NCBI GenBank assembly: GCA_022826585.1
Contig: JAJDUR010000089.1
Location: 1-53,667 of the forward strand
From: Dehalococcoidia bacterium
Lineage (GTDB): Bacteria; Chloroflexota; Dehalococcoidia; Tepidiformales; Tepidiformaceae
Reading direction: 5' to 3'
DNA length: 53,667 bases
In this document: positions 24,481 through 32,387 of the stretch, piece after piece
Layout of the letters: the number at the start of each line of letters is the position of its first letter
Numbering within the stretch: position 1 is the stretch's first letter
Notes under the pieces: generated by a model
Seen by the model: the letters and a program-made list of their open reading frames with translations, nothing else
What the model was told of the DNA's origin: nothing
Databases searched by the model: none
Made by a program: the position numbers and the translations under genes

Positions 24481-25060
24481 GGCGTCGGGAGCCCTCCTCG
24501 CACTGGGCGTGATGGCCCTGCTGGCGGCGTGCTCCGGGGGCAGCCCTGAGTCGCTGACGGAACGGGCCTGCCGGGCGGAGCACCTGCCGGAGGGATTCGA
24601 GCGCCTGACCTTCGGGAACCTCTCGCGGAGCGAGATGGGGCGCGAGGTGGGGGCGGAACGGCTGGAACGGGCAGGGGTCGACGGCGGCTATTTCGCCTAC
24701 TGGAAGGAGCGTCTCGACCGGCTGGAGGATGACCTCGCTTCCGAGATCGTCTGCCAGGTGGTGGCGTTCGGAGAGGCGAGCGAGGCTTCGCGGTTCGTGG
24801 CAGAGCTGCCGGCGGAGGGGGACTGGCTGAGCGTGACCGTCGCGGGTATCGCGCTCGCGGAGGGCACGGCGCTCACGGAGGTGGAGGCGCCGGGGCAGGG
24901 GGGGACGCGGGCGTTCCGGCTGGAGGAACCAGATGGGCGGGTTCGCTACGCGGTCGTGGAGGCGCGGGGGCGGTTCATGCTGAGCGTTCATGTGGGCGGC
25001 CCGGCCGGGGAGGTGTCGGTGGGGGAGGCGGTCGCCATCCTCGAGGCGATGGGGCGGTAA
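24449..25060 (+). CDS. Putative lipoprotein of unknown function
   Basis: About 203 residues. From CTG 24449 the protein reads (M)SRTRRSTKSRASG, then ALLALGVMALLAAC: a basic n-region, hydrophobic core and LAAC lipobox, i.e. a complete lipoprotein signal peptide. The nearest ordinary starts (GTG 24509, ATG 24512) leave only eight or nine residues before the Cys, too short to export. I therefore favour the CTG start, which overlaps the previous gene by 32 nt, but it has no strong SD. The mature part contains RACRAEHLPEGFERLTFGN and a beta-rich region with GTRAFRLEEPDGRVRYAVVE; no known domain recognised. Confidence 0.55.
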   Translation: MSRTRRSTKSRASGALLALGVMALLAACSGGSPESLTERACRAEHLPEGFERLTFGNLSRSEMGREVGAERLERAGVDGGYFAYWKERLDRLEDDLASEIVCQVVAFGEASEASRFVAELPAEGDWLSVTVAGIALAEGTALTEVEAPGQGGTRAFRLEEPDGRVRYAVVEARGRFMLSVHVGGPAGEVSVGEAVAILEAMGR

Positions 25061-25076
25061 GGCGCGCGGAGTGTGG

Positions 25077-25109
25077 TACTATTGACCGGTCAGAATAACC
25101 GGTCAGATT
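25077..25109 (+). promoter_or_regulatory. Promoter and tandem operator of the toxin-antitoxin pair
   Basis: TACTAT (25077-25082) is a -10 candidate. Two 12-nt direct repeats follow 13 nt apart: ACCGGTCAGAAT (25085-25096) and ACCGGTCAGATT (25098-25109), and the first sits in the palindrome TGACCGGTCA (25083-25092). Paired sites just before a Phd-type antitoxin start are what an autoregulatory operator looks like. Confidence 0.65.
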
Positions 25110-25111
25110 CG

Positions 25112-25363
25112 ATGCAGGAAATTCAGTCCACGGAAGCCAAGGCTCGATTTGCCGAGCTGCTGCGTACGGTCGAGAGCGGCGAGACGGTCGCGATCACGCG
25201 CCACGGCAAGACGGTCGCGCACCTGGTTCCGGCGAAGGACCGTAAGCAGGCCGAGCGCGACGCGGCTGTTGAACGGCTGCTGAAGGCGCGGGCGACTTGG
25301 GAGCCAACGGGCATGACGACAGAAGAGATCCTCGCTGCCCGACACGAGGGCCACCGCCTGTGA
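25112..25363 (+). CDS. Type II antitoxin, Phd/YefM family
   Basis: 83 residues. MQEIQSTEAKARFAELLRTV is the canonical opening of Phd antitoxins, followed by SGETVAITRHGKTVAHLVPA. This domain binds DNA and represses its own operon; the C-terminal ~35 residues (KARATWEPTGMTTEEILAAR) would wrap the toxin. The start is ATG 25112, after the two operator repeats. The stop overlaps the toxin start (GTGA). GC is lower than in the surrounding genes. Confidence 0.9.
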   Translation: MQEIQSTEAKARFAELLRTVESGETVAITRHGKTVAHLVPAKDRKQAERDAAVERLLKARATWEPTGMTTEEILAARHEGHRL

Positions 25364-25797
25364 CCCTCGTGGTGCTCGACGCATCAGTAAGCGCCTCGTG
25401 GCTCCTTGATGACGAACTCAACACACAGGTTGCCACCGCGCTCGATTGGGTGAGGGCGGACGGCGGTTTGGTACCACACCTCTGGCACTACGAGGTTCGC
25501 AACGCTCTGCTGGTTGCCGAGCGCCGGGGACGGGTGGGCACAGGCCGAGCGAAGGAGCGCCTTGCCCTTCTAAAGGACCTGCCCATCGTCACGGACCAGG
25601 AACCTGACCTTGACGTAGCCATGGACATGGCGATCACGCACGGTCTGTCGTTCTACGACGCAGCCTATGTGGAGCTGGGAAGGCGGCGATCGCTGCCACT
25701 GGCGACTCTCGACGGGGATATGGTCAGGGCCGCGCTCGCCGAGGGAATCGAAGTCGTCCAAGCGGGGGCATCCGGACAGCGACGACGTCCGCCCTAG
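25360..25797 (+). CDS. Type II toxin, PIN-domain RNase (VapC-like)
   Basis: 145 residues, GTG 25360 overlapping the antitoxin stop by 4 nt. PIN nuclease acidic residues are visible: VVLDASVSASWLL (first Asp), HYEVRNAL (Glu), LSFYDAAYVELG (Asp) and LATLDGDMVRA (Asp), the order used by VapC toxins to cut tRNA or rRNA with Mg2+. The partner is a Phd rather than VapB antitoxin, a common mixed pairing. It meets the convergent permease gene with 4 nt overlap. Confidence 0.9.
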   Translation: MTLVVLDASVSASWLLDDELNTQVATALDWVRADGGLVPHLWHYEVRNALLVAERRGRVGTGRAKERLALLKDLPIVTDQEPDLDVAMDMAITHGLSFYDAAYVELGRRRSLPLATLDGDMVRAALAEGIEVVQAGASGQRRRPP

Positions 25798-26897
25798 ACC
25801 ACGAGCAGGATGGCCGGCACGGCGACGATGACCCCCAGGAATCCTGCGAGGCGACCGGGACGCGCGGCGATCCAGCGCTCGCTGCGGAGGATGGCGGTGC
25901 GATACGGGGCGTAGAGCAGCGTGAGGACGATACCGGCGACGACCGTGATGGAGGCCATCTGGGCGAGCACGACGGCGATCGCGGCCTCACCGCCAACGAG
26001 CACACCGGCGGCGAGGGTGTCGACGAAGGTCGCGATATTGGCGCCGAGGACGTAGGGGATGATGTGCTCGCGGCGGACGTAGCCGCGCAGGGCAAGGGGC
26101 ACGAGGACGGTCAGGGAGACGGCCACGCTGAGGGTCGTGAGCGTGATGACCACGCCCATCAGGAACATTAGGGGGCGGCGGTTGAGGACGTCGAGGCGCC
26201 GGCGGATGCCCTCGGCCTCACCTTCGAGCTGCGGCAGGGCACGCTCGAAGACGGCGAAGGCGAGGAGCAGTATGGCCGCTCCCACCACGAACACGAGCAG
26301 CCCAGGAAAGATGGAGTCGAGGGCATCGGTGACGGGGCCGAAGGCGGCGTCCGTGCCCTGGAGGAGGGCATCGGGGGCGGAGGGCATGGCGCCGTCGAAC
26401 CAGCCCAGCTGGAGCGCGAGGAAGCCGAGAGCAACGGCGGGACCCTGCGTCGTGAAGGTGACGAGCATCGCGACGATGCCGATGGCGATCCCGTCGCCGC
26501 TGCGGCGGCCGAAGCGGAACGCGAGGAAGCCGACGGCGAGGACGACGAACGAGGCGCCGAGGCGGGAGCCGGCGACGACGGCGAAGGCCTCGGTCTCGTG
26601 GAAGACGCCCTCCGAGAGAAGCGTGACGCCGATGGCGGCGACGGGAGAGCCGCTGAGGACGACGTAGGCGAAGAGCCAGCCGAAGCCGAGGCTGTTGGCC
26701 ACGCCCTCGGCGCTGATGTCGGAGAGGAGGGGCACGAGGGAGCCCGCGCCCGCGCGCGTGATCTCGAGCGCGAGCGCGAACAGCACAAGGCCCGCGACGG
26801 CCGCCCCGATGCGGAGCAGCGCGGCGGGGCGGAGCCGGCTCAGGCCGCGGGGAGCGGGCGCGTCGTCGTGCGCGACCGGACGCGCCCGCTGGTGCAC
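25794..26897 (-). CDS. Na/Pi-cotransporter-like permease, candidate sulfate importer
   Basis: 367 residues, GTG start, about nine transmembrane helices. It looks like the Na+/phosphate symporter family (PF02690): an inverted-repeat layout with TTQGPAVALGFL in the first half and PYVLGANIATFVDTLAAGVL in the second, the latter like the GANxGT segment of NptA. The gene starts 2 nt from the stop of sat, in the same direction, and belongs to the sat-cysC unit. By position it may import sulfate (or another oxyanion) for assimilation; the known substrate of the family is phosphate, so this is inference. Confidence 0.6.
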   Translation of the reverse strand: MHQRARPVAHDDAPAPRGLSRLRPAALLRIGAAVAGLVLFALALEITRAGAGSLVPLLSDISAEGVANSLGFGWLFAYVVLSGSPVAAIGVTLLSEGVFHETEAFAVVAGSRLGASFVVLAVGFLAFRFGRRSGDGIAIGIVAMLVTFTTQGPAVALGFLALQLGWFDGAMPSAPDALLQGTDAAFGPVTDALDSIFPGLLVFVVGAAILLLAFAVFERALPQLEGEAEGIRRRLDVLNRRPLMFLMGVVITLTTLSVAVSLTVLVPLALRGYVRREHIIPYVLGANIATFVDTLAAGVLVGGEAAIAVVLAQMASITVVAGIVLTLLYAPYRTAILRSERWIAARPGRLAGFLGVIVAVPAILLVV

Positions 26898-26898
26898 G

Positions 26899-28059
26899 TC
26901 AGCCGCTCCGGGCGCTCTCCATCAGCACGGCCGCGACTTCGGGGCGAGTGAACTCGACGGGGAGGTCCTCGCCGTTGGCGAGCATCTCCCGCACCTTCGT
27001 CCCGGAGAGGAAGAGGCGCTCCTCGGGCGTGGCCGGGCTCGTCTTCGTGGTGGCCATGGCGCCGCTTCGCAGGCACCAGAAGGCGTGCTCGAAGAACAGG
27101 GGCTGGATGCCGAGCGCATCGAGGTCGATCTCGTCGAAGATGCGCTGGGCGTCGTAGGTCCCGTAGTAGTTGCCGACGCCGGCATGGTCCCGCCCGACGA
27201 TGAAGTGGGTGCAGCCGTAGTTCTTGCGCATGATGGCGTGGAAGATCGCCTCGCGCGGGCCCGCGTAGCGCATGGCCGCCGGCAACACGGAGAGGTGCGC
27301 ACGGTCCGCCGGGAAGTAGCGGTCGAGCAGCACCTGGTAGCACTGCATGCGCACGTCAGCGGGGATGTCGTCGTCCTTGGTGTCGCCCACCAGGGGGTGG
27401 ATGAGGGCGCCGTCGACGCCTTCGAGGGCGACCTTGATGAGGTATTCGTGGGCACGGTGGATGGGGTTGCGTGTCTGGAATCCGACGACCGTGCGCCAGC
27501 CGCGCTCGGCGAAGACCGCGCGGGTCTGGGCAGGGGTCAGGCGGTGGTCGGGGAAGTTCTCGTGATCGGGCAGGCGGAGGGCCTTCACCGAGCCGCCGAG
27601 CACGAGATCGCCCGAGGCGTACATGGCGGCGACGCCGGGATGGGCCTCGTCGGTGGTGCGGTAGACCTGCTCGGCCAGACGGGTCTTGTCGCGCCGGTAG
27701 ACCTCCTCGATGTCGATGACGCCGAGGGGGAACCCCTCCCCGTCGCGCAGGTCGGCGCGGACGCCCGGGGTCAGCTCGCCGGCGCGAGACTCGGGCACGG
27801 AGAGGGTGACCGGCATCGACCAGGGAAGGCCGTTCGCCAGCGTCATGTTCTCGACGACGGAGTGGTAGTCGGCCTCGCCCATGAAGCCGGTGAGAGGACT
27901 GAAGCCGCCGTTCGCGAGGAGTTCGAAGTCAGCGAGATGGCGCGAATCGAGCTCGATCGTGGGAAGGTCCGCGACTTCGCGGCCGATCTCGACGTGCTCT
28001 TCCTCGCCGACCAGCAGGTCGACCAGGGTTCCGCCGTACGGTTCACCAAGGTTGCTCAT
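26899..28059 (-). CDS. sat: Sulfate adenylyltransferase (ATP sulfurylase)
   Basis: 386 residues, homo-oligomeric type. Forms adenosine 5'-phosphosulfate (APS) from sulfate and ATP. Active-site motifs are clear: [15 protein letters not shown] (QTRNPxHRAHE) and [11 protein letters not shown] (GRDHAGxG), with [11 protein letters not shown] early and [20 protein letters not shown] near the end. It overlaps cysC by 4 nt (28056-28059) and is followed by the permease gene, so cysC-sat-permease form one unit. Confidence 0.95.
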   Translation of the reverse strand: MSNLGEPYGGTLVDLLVGEEEHVEIGREVADLPTIELDSRHLADFELLANGGFSPLTGFMGEADYHSVVENMTLANGLPWSMPVTLSVPESRAGELTPGVRADLRDGEGFPLGVIDIEEVYRRDKTRLAEQVYRTTDEAHPGVAAMYASGDLVLGGSVKALRLPDHENFPDHRLTPAQTRAVFAERGWRTVVGFQTRNPIHRAHEYLIKVALEGVDGALIHPLVGDTKDDDIPADVRMQCYQVLLDRYFPADRAHLSVLPAAMRYAGPREAIFHAIMRKNYGCTHFIVGRDHAGVGNYYGTYDAQRIFDEIDLDALGIQPLFFEHAFWCLRSGAMATTKTSPATPEERLFLSGTKVREMLANGEDLPVEFTRPEVAAVLMESARSG

Positions 28060-28610
28060 GACTGCCCCTTCCCGATGAGCCCGCGGGACTCGAGGAACTC
28101 GATGATCTGCTGGAGGCTGTTCTCTTCGGCGTCGAGGCCGGTCTCGCAGCGCACCTCGGGAGCGGGCGGCTCCTCGTAGGGGTCGTCGATGCCGGTGAAG
28201 CCCTTAATCTCGCCGGCGCGGGCCTTGGCGTAGAGACCCTTCACATCGCGCGCCTCGCACTGCTCGACGGTCGCGGCGGCGTGGACCTCGACGAAGACGG
28301 CGCCATCGCCCTCGACCATGGCGCGGTTCTCGTCGCGGATCTCCCGGTAGGGGGAGATGGCGGCCGTGATGACACCCACGCCGTTGCGGGCGAGGAGGCT
28401 GGCGACGAAGCCGATGCGGCGGATGTTGATGTCGCGGTCCTCCTTGCTGAAGCCGAGGCCCTTCGAGAGGTTCGTGCGGACGATGTCGCCGTCGAGGATC
28501 TCGACGTTGCGCCCGCGCTCGCGGAGGACGGGGGCAAGCGCCTCGGCGAGGGTGCTCTTGCCGGAGCCCGAAAGGCCCGTGAACCAGATGACGAATCCCT
28601 GGTTGCTCAT
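28056..28610 (-). CDS. cysC: Adenylylsulfate kinase
   Basis: 184 residues. Phosphorylates APS to [23 protein letters not shown] carries the P-loop [29 protein letters not shown] (DGDxxR) and [22 protein letters not shown] follow in normal order. It starts the unit cysC-sat-permease. An APS kinase beside an iron-sulfur-type CysH is notable, since that reductase can act on APS directly (see findings). Confidence 0.95.
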   Translation of the reverse strand: MSNQGFVIWFTGLSGSGKSTLAEALAPVLRERGRNVEILDGDIVRTNLSKGLGFSKEDRDINIRRIGFVASLLARNGVGVITAAISPYREIRDENRAMVEGDGAVFVEVHAAATVEQCEARDVKGLYAKARAGEIKGFTGIDDPYEEPPAPEVRCETGLDAEENSLQQIIEFLESRGLIGKGQS

Positions 28611-28686
28611 CGGCGGTGCTCCAATGTCATGTTCCTGCTCCTTGCGACTGGTGTTGGGGTTTGCCGTGGTCGTTGCGCGTCAAGAA

Positions 28687-28704
28687 GGCGGCCCGGAGGC
28701 CGCC
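28687..28704 (-). terminator. Hairpin between cysH and cysC, weak terminator
   Basis: GGCGGCC-CGGA-GGCCGCC (28687-28704): a perfect 7-bp stem with a 4-nt loop. On the minus strand it is followed by TTCTTG, a short imperfect T-run. It would partly end cysH transcripts or set the ratio of cysH to cysC-sat. The rest of 28611-28731 holds nothing I recognise. Confidence 0.45.
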
Positions 28705-28731
28705 GTGCGAGGGTGATGGCCCGTGGCCGGC

Positions 28732-29430
28732 TCAGGTATGCAGTCCGCACTCGTCCTTGTCGAAGCCTTCCCAGCGCCCCTGGCGGCCCTGCTTGCCGGG
28801 CACGGTGCAGTTGTAGCAGCCGATGCTGACGAAGCCGTGGTCCAGCAGCGGGTTGTAGGGAACGTCGTGCTTGACGATGTAGTCCCAGGTCTCCTTCTCG
28901 GTCCAGCGGGCGAGGGGATTGACCTTGATGACGCCGAACCTGTCGTTCCAGGCGACGATGGGGACGTCGGAGCGGCCCTCGGACTGGTCGCGCCGGAGGC
29001 CGGAGATCCAGGCGGTCTTGCCGTCGAGGGCGCGGCGGTTGGGCTCGACCTTGCGAAGGTCGCAGCAGAGGTCGGGGTCGCGCATCCAGAGGGCGGCGCC
29101 ATGCCGGGCGGCCTGCTCCTCGTGCGTGAGCTTTGACTTGTAGACCTGCACGTTGGTGAGGTTGAGGGCGGCGGTGGCGCGCTCGCGGGTCTGGTGCGTC
29201 TCGTCGAAGAGGTAGTCGGTATCGAGGACGAACACATGGACGTTCGGCTTGAGCGCGGCCGTCATGTGGAGGATGGCCATGCCCGTGGGGCCGCCGAAGC
29301 TGGCGCCGACGGAGAGGCCGTCGCCGAACGTCTCGACGGCCCAGCGCACGATCTCCTCGGGCGTGGCGGCCTCAAAGCGCTCGTTGAGCGAGGCGATCGC
29401 GGTCTCGTCGAGGGCGGTGGTGAGGGACAC
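28732..29430 (-). CDS. cysH: APS/PAPS reductase, iron-sulfur type
   Basis: 232 residues from GTG 29430. Reduces (phospho)adenylyl sulfate to sulfite. The Fe-S cluster ligands are present: DLCCDLRKVEPNRRAL (the CC pair) and IGCYNCTVPGK (C-x2-C), and the catalytic Cys is in the C-terminal KDECGLHT. The nucleotide-binding start is LSVGASFGGPTGM, where many relatives have SFGAEDMV. The frame is open to TTG 29496, but that codon lies in the promoter's -35 box, so GTG 29430, about 30 nt after the expected transcription start, is chosen. It diverges from the sulfite reductase gene. Confidence 0.9.
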   Translation of the reverse strand: MSLTTALDETAIASLNERFEAATPEEIVRWAVETFGDGLSVGASFGGPTGMAILHMTAALKPNVHVFVLDTDYLFDETHQTRERATAALNLTNVQVYKSKLTHEEQAARHGAALWMRDPDLCCDLRKVEPNRRALDGKTAWISGLRRDQSEGRSDVPIVAWNDRFGVIKVNPLARWTEKETWDYIVKHDVPYNPLLDHGFVSIGCYNCTVPGKQGRQGRWEGFDKDECGLHT

Positions 29431-29467
29431 GGTGGGCGACTCCGTGCAAACCTGAGTTCGTTGCTCA

Positions 29468-29496
29468 ACTTTATCAACAATAGGACGGAGCGGCAA
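29468..29496 (-). promoter_or_regulatory. Promoter of cysH
   Basis: On the minus strand TTGCCG (29496-29491), 17-nt spacer, TAAAGT (29473-29468). The spacer and following bases are strikingly AT-rich for this genome and contain GTTGATAAAGTTGA (direct GTTGA repeats) and GTTGAGCAAC (inverted GTTG/CAAC), possible regulator sites between cysH and the divergent sulfite reductase gene. Confidence 0.65.
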
Positions 29497-29592
29497 CGAC
29501 TGGGCGCGCCCTACATGCTACAGTCGCCACACATACATGCGACCAGCGAGCGCGGGCCCGTGAACGGAACCCGTCGCGAAAGGACAGCGTAG

Positions 29593-31374
29593 ATGCGCGC
29601 AGTCGAAACGATCGTCCAGACCAACGCCCCCGGCAAGGTGCTGCCGATCCTGACCGAGGAGCTCGACGACTTCCAGACGGAAGCGACGCGCTTCCTGGCG
29701 GGCGGCTACGAGGAAGAAGCGGTCTTCCAGGGCTACCGGCTGAAGCAGGGCGTCTACGGCCAGCGCCAGGCGAACGTGCAGATGACGCGGGTCAAGCTCC
29801 CCTTCGGCGGGGTGACGCCGGAACAGATGGACGCCTTCGGGGAGGTGGCGGACAGGTTCGCGCCGCTTCGCAAGGGGCACATCACGACGCGCCAGAACTT
29901 CCAGTTCCACCACATGCCCCTGGCGAAGATGCCGGACGTCCTGCGACTGCTGGCGAGCACGGGCCTCTCGACGCGCGAGGCGTGCGGCAACACCGTCCGC
30001 AACGTGACCGCCGACCCGTGGGCGGGCGTGACCGAGGGCGAGCTGTTCGACGTGACGCCCTATGCGGGCGCGTTCGCACGCTTCTGGCTGCGCAATCCGC
30101 TGACCCAGCTGCTGCCGCGCAAGTTCAAGGTCGCCTTCAGCGCCGACGACGCGGACGTGGCGATCACCGGCATCCACGACCTCGGCTTCATCCCGCGCAT
30201 CCAGGACGGGGTGCAGGGCTTCAAGATGGTCTGCGGCGGCGGGCTCGCGATCATGCCGCGCGAAGCGATCACGGTGCGCGAGTTCGTCTCGCTGGACGAG
30301 TACCTGAAGGTGAGCGAGGCGGTCATCCGCATCTTCAACGCGGCCGACATGCTGCGGAAGAACCGGGCAATGGCCCGCATCAAAGTGCTGATCGACCGCA
30401 TCGGCGTGGAGCGCTTCCTCGAGATGGTCGACGACGAGCTGGCCCAGCCATGGGCGCAGCGCGACTTCAGCCCGGAGCGGTTGCTGTTCCTCGATAACGA
30501 GGAGGAGCGGGCACCCGCACGGCGCGACTCCTACGCGCAGCCCGGGGACGACGCGGAGGCGTTCACGCAGTTCGTGGCCTCGAACGTGAAGGCGCAGAAG
30601 CAGCAGGGCTTCAGCACCGTGCAGATCAAGATCACGCGCGGCGATCTGACGCCGGCCCAGTTCCACGGCATCGCCGACCTCATGCGCGAGTACTGCGGGG
30701 GCAACGCGCGCACGACCGTGCAGCAGAACATGGTGCTGCGCTGGGTGCGCGACGAGAGCCTGTACGAGGTGTACTCGCGGCTGGTGGCGCTGGACCTCGC
30801 GGAGTCGGGGGCGGAGACGGTGCGGGACGTGGTGAGCTGCCCCGGCACCGATAGCTGCAAGCTCGGCATCACCAGCTCGATGGGGCTGAACCGCGCCATC
30901 CAGGATCGGGTGACCGACCTGGCGCTGGACGACCCGCAGGTCTCAAAGCTGCACATCAAGATGAGCGGCTGCCCGAACAGCTGCGGCCAGCACCACCTCG
31001 GCAACATCGGCTTCCACGGCGCGGCGATGAAGGTCGACGGGCACCAGCTTCCCGCGTACCACGCCTTCATCGGCGGCGGTTACGAGGAGGGGAACGGCAA
31101 GGTGCGGGTGGGCACGCAGCTGAAGCTGCGGCTGCCGGCGAAGCGCACTCCCGACGCCGTGCAGCGCTGGCTCGAGCTGTACCAGCAGGGCCGCGAGAAC
31201 GGCGAGGAGTTCAACGCCTTCTTTGACCGCGTCGGCAAGGAGCCGTTCGAGGAAGCCGTGCGTGACCTGACCATTCCCGGCGAGTTCTCGGACGACAACC
31301 GCGAGATGTTCATCGACTGGACGAAGTTCGAGCTCTACGTGCTGGAGCGCGGCGAGGGCGAGTGCGCCGTCTGA
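29593..31374 (+). CDS. sir: Sulfite reductase (siroheme/[4Fe-4S], ferredoxin type; nitrite/sulfite reductase family)
   Basis: 593 residues. Six-electron reduction of sulfite to sulfide. Two ferredoxin-like half repeats are followed by cluster and siroheme ligands: DVVSCPGTDSCKLGIT (first two Cys) and KMSGCPNSCGQHHLGNIGF (last two Cys). RKGHITTRQNFQFHH, with its Arg residues, is the siroheme/anion-binding region. Nitrite reductases of this family look alike; sulfite is favoured because the gene diverges from cysH and sits by sat and cysC, with hemB next to it. The first ~20 residues are a family-typical extension. 96 nt separate it from GTG-29496, i.e. the cysH regulatory region. Confidence 0.92.
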   Translation: MRAVETIVQTNAPGKVLPILTEELDDFQTEATRFLAGGYEEEAVFQGYRLKQGVYGQRQANVQMTRVKLPFGGVTPEQMDAFGEVADRFAPLRKGHITTRQNFQFHHMPLAKMPDVLRLLASTGLSTREACGNTVRNVTADPWAGVTEGELFDVTPYAGAFARFWLRNPLTQLLPRKFKVAFSADDADVAITGIHDLGFIPRIQDGVQGFKMVCGGGLAIMPREAITVREFVSLDEYLKVSEAVIRIFNAADMLRKNRAMARIKVLIDRIGVERFLEMVDDELAQPWAQRDFSPERLLFLDNEEERAPARRDSYAQPGDDAEAFTQFVASNVKAQKQQGFSTVQIKITRGDLTPAQFHGIADLMREYCGGNARTTVQQNMVLRWVRDESLYEVYSRLVALDLAESGAETVRDVVSCPGTDSCKLGITSSMGLNRAIQDRVTDLALDDPQVSKLHIKMSGCPNSCGQHHLGNIGFHGAAMKVDGHQLPAYHAFIGGGYEEGNGKVRVGTQLKLRLPAKRTPDAVQRWLELYQQGRENGEEFNAFFDRVGKEPFEEAVRDLTIPGEFSDDNREMFIDWTKFELYVLERGEGECAV

Positions 31375-31400
31375 CGGCCTAGCTTCCCGGGAGGAGCGCC

Positions 31401-32375
31401 ATGGAGGGGCTGGAGTTCCGGCGCCACCGGCGCCTGCGAAGCTCGCAGGCGATCCGCGGCCTCGTGCGCGAAACCGAGCTGACGTCCGCCCACCTGGTAG
31501 CGCCGCTGTTCGTGGAGGAAGGGCTCGACGGTCGCGCCCCCATCGAGGCGATGCCGGGGCAGTCGCGGCTGGGGCTGGAGGCGCTGGTGGAGGAGGCGCG
31601 GGACCTGCGGAGCGTGGGCGTGCCCGCGGTGCTCCTGTTCGGCATCCCCGTTTCCAAGGACGAGCGCGGCTCGGGGGCGTACGACGACCGCGGCGTCGTG
31701 CAGGAGGCCATCCGGCGCCTGAAGGACGCGGTCCCCGAGATGCTCGTGATCGGGGACGTGTGCCTGTGCGAGTACACCAGCCACGGGCACTGCGGCCTGC
31801 TCACGGGCGAGGGCGAGGTCGACAACGACGCGAGCCTGCCGCTGCTGGCGGACATGGCCGTAAGCCTCGCCGACGCCGGCTGCGACATCGTGGCGCCGAG
31901 CGACATGCTGGACGGGCGCGTGGCCGCCATCCGGGAGGCGCTCGACGGCTCGGGCCGGAGCGACACGGCCATCCTCTCGTACGCGGCCAAGTTCTCGAGC
32001 GCGTTCTATGGGCCCTTCCGGGAGGCGGCGGACAGCGCCCCGGCCTTCGGCGACCGGCGCGGCTACCAGATGGATCCCGCGAACGCGCGCATGGCCCGCG
32101 ACGAAGCGCTCACGGACATCGAGGAAGGGGCGGACATGGTGATGGTGAAGCCGGCGCTCCCGTACCTGGACGTGCTGCGCTTGGTGCGGGAGGCGGTGGA
32201 CGTTCCGGTGGCGGCCTACAACGTGAGCGGCGAGTACAGCATGTTGAAGGCGGCGGCGGCGCAGGGGTGGATCGAGGAGGAGCGCGCGATCGACGAGACG
32301 CTGACGTCGATCCGGCGCGCGGGCGCGGACATGATCATCACGTACCACGCGAAGGAGTGGGCGCAGGGTCGCTAG
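31401..32375 (+). CDS. hemB: Delta-aminolevulinic acid dehydratase (porphobilinogen synthase)
   Basis: 324 residues. Joins two ALA molecules to porphobilinogen, the precursor of haem and siroheme. DVCLCEYTSHGHCGLL carries three Cys that bind the catalytic zinc. The two Schiff-base lysines are in SYAAKFSSAFYGPFR and DMVMVKPALPYLD. Start ATG 31401 follows GGGAGGAGC. It is 26 nt after the sulfite reductase stop and probably cotranscribed: a sensible link, since the reductase needs siroheme. Confidence 0.95.
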   Translation: MEGLEFRRHRRLRSSQAIRGLVRETELTSAHLVAPLFVEEGLDGRAPIEAMPGQSRLGLEALVEEARDLRSVGVPAVLLFGIPVSKDERGSGAYDDRGVVQEAIRRLKDAVPEMLVIGDVCLCEYTSHGHCGLLTGEGEVDNDASLPLLADMAVSLADAGCDIVAPSDMLDGRVAAIREALDGSGRSDTAILSYAAKFSSAFYGPFREAADSAPAFGDRRGYQMDPANARMARDEALTDIEEGADMVMVKPALPYLDVLRLVREAVDVPVAAYNVSGEYSMLKAAAAQGWIEEERAIDETLTSIRRAGADMIITYHAKEWAQGR

Positions 32376-32387
32376 CCGGGCGCGGCC

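Noticed and set aside
29431-29496. Longer CysH from TTG 29496
   Set aside because: That codon is in the -35 box of the best promoter, and the added residues are not part of the CysH fold.
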